From: JAVBLT01 sp031553315
GTDB lineage: Bacteria > Verrucomicrobiota > Kiritimatiellia > RFP12 > DVOR01
DNA length: 64,000 nucleotides
Direction of reading: 5' to 3'
NCBI GenBank assembly: GCA_031553315.1
Contig: JAVBLT010000001.1
Location: forward strand, 1 to 64,000
Shown piece after piece: positions 25,259 through 34,796 of this stretch. The position numbers and the translations under genes are program-made. The notes beneath the pieces were generated by a model, which made no database searches, was not told where the DNA came from, and worked only from the letters and a program-made list of their open reading frames with translations. Numbering within the stretch: the stretch's first letter is position 1; every line of letters starts with the position of its first letter.

Positions 25259-26275
25259 ATGAAACCGCCCCACAGCGAAGCCAGCCGCAACACGCGCCCG
25301 CGCGGCAACGCCGCGCGCGTGCTGCAAGCCCTGCACGCTTACCCCCGCATCCTCGTGACCGGCCACGTCCGGCCCGACGGCGACTCCGTCGGCTCCTCCG
25401 TCGCCCTCGTCCTCATCCTCCAGGCCCTCGGGCACCGCGCCGCCCTCTCCATCCTCCCCGAAACCGTCGGCGGCCCCCGCTTTCTCCTTCAAGGCCTCCC
25501 CAACATCGCCCCCGCCGACCTTGCCGCCGGCGATTTCGACGCCGTGGTCGCCCTCGACAGCAGCGCCGATTACCGCATCCCCGACCACATCCAGCCCCTC
25601 CTCCAGCGCCTCCCCGTCATCACCATCGACCACCACGGCACCAACCCCGGCTTCGGCATCATCTCCTGGGTCGAAAGCAACGCCTCCTCCACCGGCGAGC
25701 TCATCTACCGCCTCGCCCACCACGCCAGGCTCCCCCTCACCCCAGCCATCGCCGAAGCCCTCTGGGTCGCCGTAATCACCGACACAGGCCGCTTCGCCTA
25801 CGACTCCACCCACCCCTCCACCCTGCGCATGGCCGCCCGCCTCCTCGCAGCCGGCGTCCGCACCGCCGAAATCAACGACAAAATCTACATCTTCGCCTCC
25901 CGCAACGCCCTCGACCTGAAAAGCCGCGCCTACCAATCCCTCCAGACCTGGTACGAGGACCGCGTCTCCCTCGTCTCCCTCACAGCGGCCGACTTCCGCG
26001 AAACCGGCTGCAACAAGAGCGATGTGGAAGACGTCGTCGACATTCCCCGCGCCATCGAAAACAGCCTCGTCAACCTCTTCTTCTACGAATCCAACAGCCA
26101 GCCCGGCGTCACCCGCCTCAGCATCCGCACCCGCGGCGCGTGCGACGCCACCCTCCTCGCCGCCCAATTCGGCGGCGGCGGCCACTACCGCGCCGCCGGG
26201 TGCGACATCCCCGGCGACCTGCCCGCCGCCCGGCAAACCGTCAAACAAGCCCTCGCCACCTGGTTCACACGCTAA
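25259..26275 (+). CDS. DHH-family phosphoesterase (NrnA-like oligoribonuclease / pAp phosphatase)
   Basis: 338 aa, starting 2 bp after greA. VTGHVRPDGDSVGSS, VALDSSADYR and VITIDHHGTN are the metal-binding motifs of the DHH domain; the C-terminal DHHA1 domain ends with the FGGGGHYRAAG loop. NrnA-type enzymes degrade nano-RNA and dephosphorylate pAp; related DHH proteins hydrolyse cyclic dinucleotides, so the exact substrate is uncertain. Placement after rpoZ and greA links it to RNA metabolism. Confidence 0.88.
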   Translation: MKPPHSEASRNTRPRGNAARVLQALHAYPRILVTGHVRPDGDSVGSSVALVLILQALGHRAALSILPETVGGPRFLLQGLPNIAPADLAAGDFDAVVALDSSADYRIPDHIQPLLQRLPVITIDHHGTNPGFGIISWVESNASSTGELIYRLAHHARLPLTPAIAEALWVAVITDTGRFAYDSTHPSTLRMAARLLAAGVRTAEINDKIYIFASRNALDLKSRAYQSLQTWYEDRVSLVSLTAADFRETGCNKSDVEDVVDIPRAIENSLVNLFFYESNSQPGVTRLSIRTRGACDATLLAAQFGGGGHYRAAGCDIPGDLPAARQTVKQALATWFTR

Positions 26276-26279
26276 CGCC

Positions 26280-27239
26280 ATGCAAAAAACACCCACCGTC
26301 TCCATCGGCCTGCCCGCCTACAAAGCCGCCTACTTCAGAACCGCCATCGAAAGCCTCCTCGCCCAGACCTACCCGCACTTCGAGCTCATCATCGTAAACG
26401 ACGCCTCCCCCGAAGACCTCACCGCCATCGTCAATTCATACACCGACCCCCGCATCCGCTACTACATCAACGAAGAAAACCTCGGCAAAACCTGCATCGT
26501 CAAAACCTGGAACCGCTGCCTCTCCTACGCCACCGGCGATTACTTCGTCCTCGCCTCCGACGACGACATCTACCACCCCCGATTCCTCGAAAAGCTCATC
26601 GCGCGCGCCCTTGAGCAACCCGCCACCAACGTCTTCCACTGCCGCATCAGCGTCGTCGACGAAAACGAAAACCTCCTCAGCGTGGCCCTCCCCTGCCTCA
26701 CCCACGAAAGCCAGCTCGAATTCATCTTCAACCGCACCGTCCTGCGCCGCCAGCAAGTCGCCCCCGACTTCATGAGCCGCACCAGCCGCCTGCGTGAAAT
26801 CGGCGGCTTCATCGAGCTCCCCCTCGGCTGGTACAGCGACGACCTCACCTGGTTCCACCTCGCCGACCACGGCGTCGGCTACATCGAAGACCCCCTCTTC
26901 AAATGGCGCCTCTCCAAAATCAACATCTCCGGCTCCCCCGCCCAAGGCGAACAAAAAGCCCTCGCCGCCTTCGAATTCCACCGCCGCCTCTTCGACCTCA
27001 TCCGCACCCTCGCCCCCGCCAACGAACGCGAAGCCTACTGGCTCGGCAAAATCAACGCAAAAGGCCCCAGCGCGATCTTCATCCAGATGGTGAACGACAT
27101 CCTCCCCCTCACCCACCTCCATTTCTGCAAGCTCTTCCTCCAGTTTGCCCGCCGCCGCGACTACCCCCGCCGCTTCCTCCCCTACATGCTCTTCAAAAAA
27201 ATACAGCACACACTCGGCATCGAATTCCACTGGCCCTGA
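26280..27239 (+). CDS. Family 2 glycosyltransferase
   Basis: 319 aa, starting 4 bp after the DHH gene. TVSIGLPAYKAAYFRTAIES and FELIIVNDASPEDL form the nucleotide-sugar-binding start of the GT-A fold, and YFVLASDDDIYHPRFLEKL carries the DxD-type metal site. No membrane segment. Probable role: transfer of a sugar to an envelope glycan; donor and acceptor are unknown. It ends the rpoZ operon; the next gene has its own promoter. Confidence 0.87.
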   Translation: MQKTPTVSIGLPAYKAAYFRTAIESLLAQTYPHFELIIVNDASPEDLTAIVNSYTDPRIRYYINEENLGKTCIVKTWNRCLSYATGDYFVLASDDDIYHPRFLEKLIARALEQPATNVFHCRISVVDENENLLSVALPCLTHESQLEFIFNRTVLRRQQVAPDFMSRTSRLREIGGFIELPLGWYSDDLTWFHLADHGVGYIEDPLFKWRLSKINISGSPAQGEQKALAAFEFHRRLFDLIRTLAPANEREAYWLGKINAKGPSAIFIQMVNDILPLTHLHFCKLFLQFARRRDYPRRFLPYMLFKKIQHTLGIEFHWP

Positions 27240-27248
27240 GAAACACCC

Positions 27249-27277
27249 TTTACCTTCAATCAGCAATCCGGTATAGT
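27249..27277 (+). promoter_or_regulatory. Promoter for the GH123-like gene
   Basis: TTTACC at 27249-27254 and TATAGT at 27272-27277, 17-bp spacing, followed by an AGGAG ribosome site before ATG 27309. Confidence 0.6.
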
Positions 27278-27308
27278 ATCAGGCGTTAGAACCGATATAG
27301 GAGACGCC

Positions 27309-29396
27309 ATGAACGTGACCGCCCTCTTCCCCATCCTCATCGCCGGCAGCCTCTTCGCCGCCCCCGCCCGCCACCCCAGCTACGAACCCGACCCCCCGAC
27401 CCCCGCCCTCGGCGGCCCCCAAAACCTCTTCCTCAACGCCAAAACAACCGCCAAAGACCACTGGTCCGACCGCACCCCCGCCCTCGCCGTCAACGGAAAA
27501 ACCACCCCCGACAACCACTGGGCCAGCGACACCCTCCCCTCCTGGCACAGGATCGACCTCGAAAAAATCCAAACCCTCTCCACAATCCGCATCATCCCCT
27601 ATTGGCCCGACGGCCGCATTTACCAGTTCCACATCGAAGCCTCGACCGACGGCCAAACCTGGATCACCCTCGCCGACCAGCGCGCCAACTCAATCAACAC
27701 CGGCCCCAGCGGCTTCACCTTCACCTTCGACCCCACCCCCGCCCGCCACATCCGCACCACCTTCACCGGCAACACCGCCAACAACGCCGGCCACATCGTC
27801 GCCATCGAAGGCTACGCCGCAAAAATCGACCCCGCCGCCATCACCCTCCACCCCGGCCAGCGCTGGAAACGCTACCACCGCGACCAACCCGCCGACCTTG
27901 CCGGCGCCCCCACCGCCATCACCCTCCGCGGCTGGAAAGGCGAACGCGTCAACGCCATCGCCGTCGCCCAATCCCCCGAAAGCTTCAAAGAACTCATCAT
28001 CGAACCCTGCACCCTCACCGGCCCGAAAGGCGAACAAATCCCCGTAAAGGTCGACATCATCCGCTACACCCTCGCCAACGGAAACCTCACCCCCGACATC
28101 CTCGACGGCACCACCCAAACCACCTTCAAAGGCATCACCCGCCCCCTCTTCATCAGCATCGACATCCCCCCCGCCGCCCCCCCCGCCGCCCACGGCACCC
28201 TCACCCTCCACATCAACGGCAACACCCGCACCCTCCCCATCACCCTCAAGGTCGACGACCTCACCCTCCCCCCTCCCCCCCAATGGGTCAGCCATATCGA
28301 CATCTGGCAACACCCCCACGCCGTCGCCCGCTGGCACGACGTCCCCCCCTGGTCCCCCCAGCACCTCGCCCTCATGAAACCCGGCCTCAAACACCTCGCC
28401 GGCATCGGCCAGAAAACCATCACCGCCACCCTCATCGACGAAGCCTGGAACAGCCAGACCTACGACCGCTTCCCCTCCATGATCCAATGGATCAAAAACC
28501 CCGACGGCACCTTCACCTACGACTACACCGCCTTCGACACCTGGGTCAGCTTCATGATCAGCGAAATCGGCATCAACAGCCAGATCTCCTGCTACACCAT
28601 GCTCCCCTGGACCCTCACCTTCCCCTACTACGACAAAACCCTCAACCGCACCATCTCCCCCCGCCTCCAGCCCGGCACCCCCCAATACGAAGCCCACTGG
28701 GGCCCCTTCCTCACCGACTTCACCACCCACCTCCGCCAAAAAGGCTGGCTCGGCATCGCCACAATCGCCATCGACGAACGCCCCGACAACCAAATCAAAC
28801 CCGCCCTCGCCATCCTCAAAAAATACGCCCCCCAGCTCCGAATCACCTCCGCCTGCAACGCCCCCAGCGCCATCAACGAAGAATTTCACGACGTCTCCTA
28901 CATCTTCACCCACGCCGAAAAAGCCGCCGCCCTCGCCGCCCAGCGCCGCGCCCAAGGCAAAAAAACCACCTACTACGTCTGCGTCCACCCCTTCCGCCCC
29001 AACACCTTCCTCGTATCCGACCTCGCCGAATCCGAATGGTTCCCCACCATGGCCGCCCACTACGGGTTCGACGGCATCCTCCGCTGGGCCTACCAATCCT
29101 GGGTTGAAAACCCCCTCCACACCACCGACTACACCGCCTTCCCCACCGGCGACACCGCCCTCATCTACCCCGGCGACCGCTCCTCCCTCCGCCTCGAATA
29201 CCTGCGCGACGGCATCGAAACCCTCGAAAAATTCCACATCCTGCGCACCATCGCCACCCCCCAGCAACGCGCCCCCATCGAAAAAGCCATCCAAGCCTTC
29301 ACCGTCAAACGCGGCGGCACCCCCGGCATCCACGCCAGCGACCTCATCCCCCTGCACACCGCCCTCGACCACGTCGCCGACAACCTCGCGAAATAA
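27309..29396 (+). CDS. Exported DUF4091 / GH123-like glycosidase with F5/8C domain
   Basis: 695 aa. Signal peptide (MNVTALFPILIAGSLFAAPA), then a discoidin / CBM32-like domain at about 45-165 (WHRIDLEKIQTLSTIRIIPY, FHIEASTDGQTWITLADQ), a beta-rich linker and a DUF4091 TIM barrel. IATIAIDERPDNQ contains the Asp-Glu pair expected for the substrate-assisted GH123 mechanism, and GILRWAYQSWVENP with FPTGDTALIYPG and SLRLEYLRDGIE are hallmark DUF4091 motifs. GH123 enzymes remove beta-GalNAc; most DUF4091 proteins are uncharacterised. The coding strand is extremely C-rich. Confidence 0.83.
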   Translation: MNVTALFPILIAGSLFAAPARHPSYEPDPPTPALGGPQNLFLNAKTTAKDHWSDRTPALAVNGKTTPDNHWASDTLPSWHRIDLEKIQTLSTIRIIPYWPDGRIYQFHIEASTDGQTWITLADQRANSINTGPSGFTFTFDPTPARHIRTTFTGNTANNAGHIVAIEGYAAKIDPAAITLHPGQRWKRYHRDQPADLAGAPTAITLRGWKGERVNAIAVAQSPESFKELIIEPCTLTGPKGEQIPVKVDIIRYTLANGNLTPDILDGTTQTTFKGITRPLFISIDIPPAAPPAAHGTLTLHINGNTRTLPITLKVDDLTLPPPPQWVSHIDIWQHPHAVARWHDVPPWSPQHLALMKPGLKHLAGIGQKTITATLIDEAWNSQTYDRFPSMIQWIKNPDGTFTYDYTAFDTWVSFMISEIGINSQISCYTMLPWTLTFPYYDKTLNRTISPRLQPGTPQYEAHWGPFLTDFTTHLRQKGWLGIATIAIDERPDNQIKPALAILKKYAPQLRITSACNAPSAINEEFHDVSYIFTHAEKAAALAAQRRAQGKKTTYYVCVHPFRPNTFLVSDLAESEWFPTMAAHYGFDGILRWAYQSWVENPLHTTDYTAFPTGDTALIYPGDRSSLRLEYLRDGIETLEKFHILRTIATPQQRAPIEKAIQAFTVKRGGTPGIHASDLIPLHTALDHVADNLAK

Positions 29397-29399
29397 CCC

Positions 29400-32300
29400 A
29401 TGCACAGCGGCATAGACAACGTCGTCATCTGCGCCTCCGCCGGCTCAGGCAAAACCTACCAGCTCGCCCAGCGCTACATCAGCCTCCTCCGCCAAGGCGT
29501 CCCACCCGAACGCATCTGCGCCCTCACCTTCACCCGCAAAGCCGCCGGAGAAATGTTCGATAAAATCGTAGAAGCCCTCCTCCGCGCCCAACACGAAGCC
29601 CCCCCCCCCCGAAGCCCAAACCCTCACCCACATCCTCCGCAAACTCCTCCACGCCATCCCCCGCCTCCAAATCGCCACCCTCGACTCCTTCGCCTCCGGC
29701 ATGGCCCGCGCATTCGCCTTCGAGCTCGGCCTCCCCGCCGCCATCACCCTCATGGACACCCAATCCCCCGAAGGCCGCGAAGAACAAGCCAAGCTCCTCG
29801 CCAACCTCACCGACCCCCGCCGCATCACCAAAAAAGCCCGCAACGACCTCCTCAAAGCCCTCACCCTCGCCACCCACGGCCAAGCCAGCAAAAAAAGCAT
29901 CGAAACCACCCTCCAAACCTTCCTCGACCACTACGCCCCCACCCTCCGCGCCACCGCCCGCCACTGGGGCGACCTCACCCGCGCCTTCCCCCAAGGCCAC
30001 CCCCGCCCCATCGCCGACCCCAGCCACCGCCGGCAGCTCCTCCAAACCGCCCAAACCAGCCTCCAGGCCGAAGCCCCCCAAATCGCCGACCGCCTCCTGC
30101 CCACCCTCCGCGCCTGCGCCCAATTCACCCCCGACCACCCCCTGCCCAAATTTGAAGAGACCCTCCCCAAACAGCTCCTCACCCTCCTCGACCCCAGCCA
30201 AACCACCCTCACCTACAACCGCAAAACCTACCCCCTCAGCCAGCAAACCCTCACCCCCATCCGCGCCCTCCTCACCCACCTCGCCGCCACCGACCTCCAG
30301 CGCCACGCCCGCCAGACACACGGCATCGCCCTCGCCCTCGAACCCTACCTCCAGCTCGAAAGCAACCACATCATCCGCACCGGCCGCATGACCTTCGACG
30401 ACCTCACCCGCCTCCTCACCCTCGCCGACGCCACCTTCACCTCCGCCCACCCCACCCTCCTCGAAAAACGAATCTACATCGACTTCCGCATGGACACCCG
30501 CCTCGACCACTACATGCTCGACGAATTCCAAGACACCAGCGACCGCCAGTGGCAGCTCCTCCAACCCCTCATCAGCGAAGTCGTCACCCCCCCCCCCGGC
30601 GAAAAACGCTCCTTCTTCTACGTCGGCGACGTCAAACAATCCATCTACGGCTGGCGCGGCGGCAACTACCACCTCTTCGGCCAGATCCACGACCAATACC
30701 GCCCCTGGCTCACCCAGCGCCAGCTCAACCAATCCTTCCGCTCCTCCCCCCCCGTCATCCAAACCATCAACCACGCCTTCGACCTCACCCGCCTCACCCA
30801 AACAACCCGCCAAAACCTCCCCCCCGCCACCCTCCAATTCTGGCAAAACCAGTGGCAGCCCCACACCATCTCCCCCAAAAGCAAACCCCGCAACGGCATC
30901 GCCGAGCTCATCACCCACCCCCCCGGCGCCCCCGCCTCCGACACCATCGGCGACATCCTCCGCCACCTCCAAAGCCACGGCCCCAAACAGCTCAGCATCG
31001 CCATCCTCACCCGCAGCAACGACCAAGGCGCACACCTCGCCCAAGCCCTCAAAAGCCAAGGCTTCCCCATAGCCCTCGAAGGCAACCGCGACATCCTCGA
31101 CTCCCCCCTCATCCACCTCGCCATCTCCTTCCTCCGCGCCATCAGCCACCCCGCCGACACCGCCGCCTGGGGCCACCTCCTCATCAGCCCCCTCGCCGCC
31201 ACCTACGCCCCCGCCTGCGGCACCCCCACCGAACCCGGCACCCAAGCCCTCCGCACCGCCTTCTCCCACACCCACCTCCGCCACCTCCACCGCCACGGCC
31301 TCCAAAACCTCCTCAACAACCACCTCCTCCCCTTCCTCTGCCCCCAAACCTTCACCCCCCACGACACCCGCCGCTGGCGCGACCTCCTCCGCCTCGCCCG
31401 CCACGCCGACCAAAACGGCGACACCGACCTCGACACCTTCCTCCGCGCCATCCAAAGCCACACCATCCAAGACACCCCCACCGCCGGCACCATCCGCATC
31501 ATGACCATCCACAAATCCAAAGGCCTCGGCTTCAACATCGTCATCCTCCCCTTCCCCGAGCACGGCGAATCCCTCTCCAACCCCGCCCCCCCCCCCTCCT
31601 CACCGGCCCCGACTGGGCCCTCCTCCGCCCCCACCCCCCCACCTGCAAGCTCCTCCCCCCCATCACCCAACACGACCAGCCCGCCCGCGCCGACAAAGCC
31701 TACGAAACCCTCGCCACCCTCTACGTCGCCCTCACCCGCGCCGAAAACGCCCTCTACATGATCCTCCCCCCCCCACCCAAAACAGAAACCACCATCCGCC
31801 CCGCCACCCTCCTACGCGAGACCCTCGCCGGCCAAACCCAAGGCACCTACCCCTCCGGCGCCGAAATCCACTACCGCCAAGGCGACCCCCACTGGCACCA
31901 AACCATCGCCCCCCTCCCCACAGCCACCCCCGCCCCACCCTTCGACCCCGCCACCCTCAACCTACCCCCCGGGCACCCCCGGCCCAAACGCTTCGAGCCC
32001 TCCGCCACCCCCCCCCACCCCCAAACCATCGCCAGCCTCCTCGACCCCGCCCAAATCGCCATACGCGATTTCGGCACCGCCATCCACCGCCTCTTCAGCC
32101 GCATCCGCTGGCTCACCGACACCGACCTCGAAACCCAGATCGCCACCTGGAAAGCAACCGCCCCCGAAGACCCCCAAATCATCCGCGACGCCGAAACCCA
32201 ATTCCGCCACGCCATCACCCAGCCCCCCATCCGCGCCGCCCTCACCCCCCCCCCCACCCCCTGCACACTCTGGCTCGAAACCCCCTTCACCACCCGCCTC

Positions 32301-32555
32301 AGCCCCAGCCAATACATCGGCGGCCGCTTTGACCGCGTCCACATCCACCCCCACCGCGCCGAAATCTTCGACTACAAAAGCAGCCTCGTCGACACCCCCG
32401 CCCAAGCCCGCCACGCCGCCCAAACCTACCACCCCCAAATGGCCCTCTACCGCCTCGCCCTCGCCCGCCTCCTCAACCTCCCCCCCCCCGCCATCACCGC
32501 CCACCTCCTCTTCACCCGCACCGGCCAACGCATCACCCTCACCTTCCAGGATTGA
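29400..32555 (+). pseudogene. AddA/RecB-like UvrD helicase-nuclease, split by two poly-C frameshifts
   Basis: Three consecutive frames together encode about 1050 aa of one protein. Superfamily 1 motifs occur in order: CASAGSGKTYQLAQRYI (Walker A), LTFTRKAAGEM, MLDEFQDTSDRQW (DExQD), YVGDVKQSIYGWRGGNY, LNQSFRS, TIRIMTIHKSKGLGFN and YVALTRAENALYMI. The C-terminus has GTAIHRLF and GGRFDRVHI...EIFDYKSS, a PD-(D/E)xK nuclease. Frame breaks lie in a 12-C run (29599-29610; one C too many) and an 11-C run (31586-31596; one C too few). Sequence outside the runs is well conserved, so sequencing or assembly error, or slippage, is as likely as true loss. No AddB partner is seen. It would process DNA double-strand ends. 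Confidence 0.8.
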
Positions 32556-32560
32556 TCGCC

Positions 32561-33481
32561 ATGCACCTCACCACCACCCCCGCCCACACCGGCACCCGCC
32601 TCGACGCCACCCTCGCCGCCCACCTCCCCCACTACCCCCGCCCCCTCCTGAAAGACGCCTTCGCCGCCGGCCTCATCCACGTCAACAACCGCCCCGCCCC
32701 CAAAGGCCTCATCCTCCAGCCCCACATGACCATCGACCTCAGCCGCCTCCCCCCCCCCGCCAGCCAATTTGCCCACCCCAACCCCGACCTCCCCCTTCCC
32801 CTCATCCACCAAGACCCCCACCTCCTCGCCTTCAACAAACCCGCCGGCATACCCTGCCACCCCAACCGCCGCACCGAGCGCCACACCCTCGCCAACGCCA
32901 TCGCCCACCACTACCCCACCCTCCTCGGCCTGGGCGACACCCCCCTCATGACCGGCATCCTCCACCGCATCGACACCCACACCTCCGGCCTCACCCTCGC
33001 CGCCCGCACCCCACACGCCTACACCCACCTCCGCCGCCAATTCCAGGCCCACACCATCGAAAAAATCTACCACGCCCTCGTCATCGGCACCCTCACCCGC
33101 CCCGCCACCCTCCGCCACAACCTCGCCCACCACCCCACCTGCCCCGGCCGCATCATCAACGCCGACCACTGGCACGCCCCCCCCCGCCCCATGCCCGCCA
33201 CCACCGCCTACACCCCCCTCAGCCACCACACCCTCAGCGGGCGCCCCTACACCCTCCTGGAAGTCACCATCCACACCGGCGTCACCCACCAGATCCGCGC
33301 CCAGCTCAGCTTCAGCGGCCACCCCATCCTGGGCGACACCCGCTACGGCGCCCCCCCCCACCCCGCCTTCCCCCGCCACTTCCTCCACGCCAGCGCCCTC
33401 ACCCTCCTCCACCCCCAAACCAGCCACCCCATCACCCTGCGCGCCCCCCTTCCCCCCGACCTCCAGCAACTTCTCACCTGA
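32561..33481 (+). CDS. RluA-family pseudouridine synthase
   Basis: 306 aa from ATG 32561. An S4-like N-terminal segment (TRLDATLAAHLPHYPRPLLKD, IHVNNRPAPKG) precedes the catalytic domain with LHRIDTHTSGLTLAARTP, in which Asp is the catalytic residue of the HRxDxxTSG motif. THQIRAQLSFSGHPILGDTR is the RluA C-terminal signature. It isomerises uridines in rRNA or tRNA; the target site cannot be told. It lies 5 bp after the helicase gene and may be co-transcribed with it. Confidence 0.92.
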   Translation: MHLTTTPAHTGTRLDATLAAHLPHYPRPLLKDAFAAGLIHVNNRPAPKGLILQPHMTIDLSRLPPPASQFAHPNPDLPLPLIHQDPHLLAFNKPAGIPCHPNRRTERHTLANAIAHHYPTLLGLGDTPLMTGILHRIDTHTSGLTLAARTPHAYTHLRRQFQAHTIEKIYHALVIGTLTRPATLRHNLAHHPTCPGRIINADHWHAPPRPMPATTAYTPLSHHTLSGRPYTLLEVTIHTGVTHQIRAQLSFSGHPILGDTRYGAPPHPAFPRHFLHASALTLLHPQTSHPITLRAPLPPDLQQLLT

Positions 33482-33486
33482 AAAGT

Positions 33487-33515
33487 TTGACACTCCCCCC
33501 GCATTCTGTTATTCT
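33487..33515 (+). promoter_or_regulatory. Promoter for tRNA-Thr
   Basis: Perfect TTGACA at 33487-33492 and TATTCT at 33510-33515 with 17-bp spacing, 16 bp before the tRNA. Confidence 0.78.
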
Positions 33516-33531
33516 CCTTCCCACATTTACC

Positions 33532-33607
33532 GCCGGGTTAGCTCAGTTGGTAGAGCAGCTGATTTGTAATCAGCAGGTCGTCGGTTCGAGTCCGGCCCCC
33601 GGCTCCA
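33532..33607 (+). tRNA. tRNA-Thr (UGU)
   Basis: 76 nt with GCCGGG acceptor, D arm AGCTCAGTTGGTAGAGC, anticodon arm CTGAT-TTGTAAT-CAG giving anticodon TGT, T arm GTCGGTTCGAGTCCGGC and encoded CCA. Position 7:66 looks unpaired. A decayed prophage begins just downstream, so this tRNA may have been its integration site, but no integrase or second attachment copy is visible. Confidence 0.93.
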
Positions 33608-33690
33608 AATAACAAAATAAAAATCAATTATTTAATCAAAACAAGCCCAAATAAAAACAGTCAAGCAATTCAAAAATTTCTGACAGCTTC

Positions 33691-33713
33691 TAGAGCAACT
33701 TTCTATTGAAATG
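33691..33713. repeat. IS630 terminal inverted repeat, same family as the MITE ends
   Basis: TAGAGCAACTTTCTATTGAA at 33691 matches the MITE end consensus TAGAGCAnnTTTCnATTGA. It borders the 3' end of the transposase reading frame, whose stop codon lies inside it. The second end of the insertion sequence is not found. Confidence 0.75.
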
Positions 33714-34794
33714 TCCTTGCCTGGCATGATCTGAACCACCCTTCTGTATCAAGACTTGTAACCCTTGAAATCGCCTCCGTAATGGCATCAGACAAGAGCT
33801 CTTGTGTTCGTGCGGCCAAACCGCGTAACGTTGTTTTGACCTTGCTCCACATCTTTTCAATCGGGTTGAAATCAGGACTGTAAGGCGCAAGAAAGAGAAC
33901 ACGGGCACCACAATTTTCAATGATCACTCTGGCTTGAGGATCAAGGAGTGTGCTGAGATCGTCCATCACAACGACATCGCCCGGGCGCAGTTTGGGCGAC
34001 AAAACGTACTCAACACAGGCGCGAAACGCGGCTCCATTCATGGCTCCCGGCAATTCCATCACCGCCGTTGAACCATCCAGCCAGACGGCGCCAATGAGCG
34101 TGGTCGTACACCCATGCCCGTGCGGCGCGTGGGCAAAGAGGCGTTCGCCGCCGTAAGCCCATCCGCGCAAACGGGTCATGTTGGTTTTCGCACCGGATTC
34201 ATCGATAAAAATCAGGTGTTCGGGATCGAGCGTTTGGAGTAATTGGAGCCACAGGAGCGCGCCGGTCGAATCGAAACACCAATCCGCCACTTCCCACGGC
34301 AGCCACAGCGAGAGGCGCACCCGGTCGCCGAGGGCTTGGCGCTGGGCAAGGGTGCGCTGCACGGGCCGCCCGGTCTCGGGGTCAACGGCGGCGGCGCACC
34401 GGTCGGCCTGAACCCAGAGCCACTGGCACGCGGTGAGCGTTTCCGACACATCGAGCCAGAAATCGGCAATGCTTTTGCCGGTGCCCGTGCAGTCGGCCTC
34501 AAACGCGGGGTCGATGCCCGCGCGCTCGATCTCGCGGCTGAACAGATACTGATTGATTTTGGCGGCCACGCGACCCGCGTCGTTGACCACCGCCGCGCGG
34601 TTGCGGCGGCCGGTGCACCCCGAGGCGGCGAAAGGGCGGTTGCCCGTCCACGACGCCTCGCTTTCATTGGGCGCCCTCCACAGGCGGGCGTCTACATACG
34701 CCCTGCCGCCGTGCAGCGCCAAAACGTTCAAGACAAGCTGATCCTTGCGCCCGGCCAGAATCCGGTGCCGCCGCTTCGCGATGATTCCCTGCAT
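33703..34794 (-). pseudogene. Chimeric frame: phage head/portal-like N-part fused to IS630 transposase C-part
   Basis: 363 aa in one frame. Residues 1 to about 183 (YVDARLWRAPNESEASWTG, GRVAAKINQYLFSREIER, FEADCTGTGKSIADFWLD) look like a phage structural protein, possibly portal. From about residue 185 the sequence is the DDE domain of an IS630 transposase: HLIFIDESGAKTNMTRLRGW (first Asp), GDVVVMDDLSTLLDP (second Asp, usually DNLxxH), LAPYSPDFNPIEKMWSKVK (Glu). The transposase DNA-binding half is missing, so neither half should work alone. The junction is near 34235-34250. The start follows the gp10-like stop by 2 bp. Confidence 0.75.
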
Positions 34795-34796
34795 GG

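Noticed and set aside
29530..31563. 677-codon minus-strand frame opposite the helicase-nuclease gene
   Set aside because: Same Gly/Glu/Val-rich shadow pattern; the plus strand carries all seven helicase motifs.
34255..34275. TTTCGATT block resembling an element end inside the chimeric frame
   Set aside because: It codes for phage-like sequence (ADWCFDSTGALLW) that continues past it, lacks TAGAGCA, and is best explained as coincidence.
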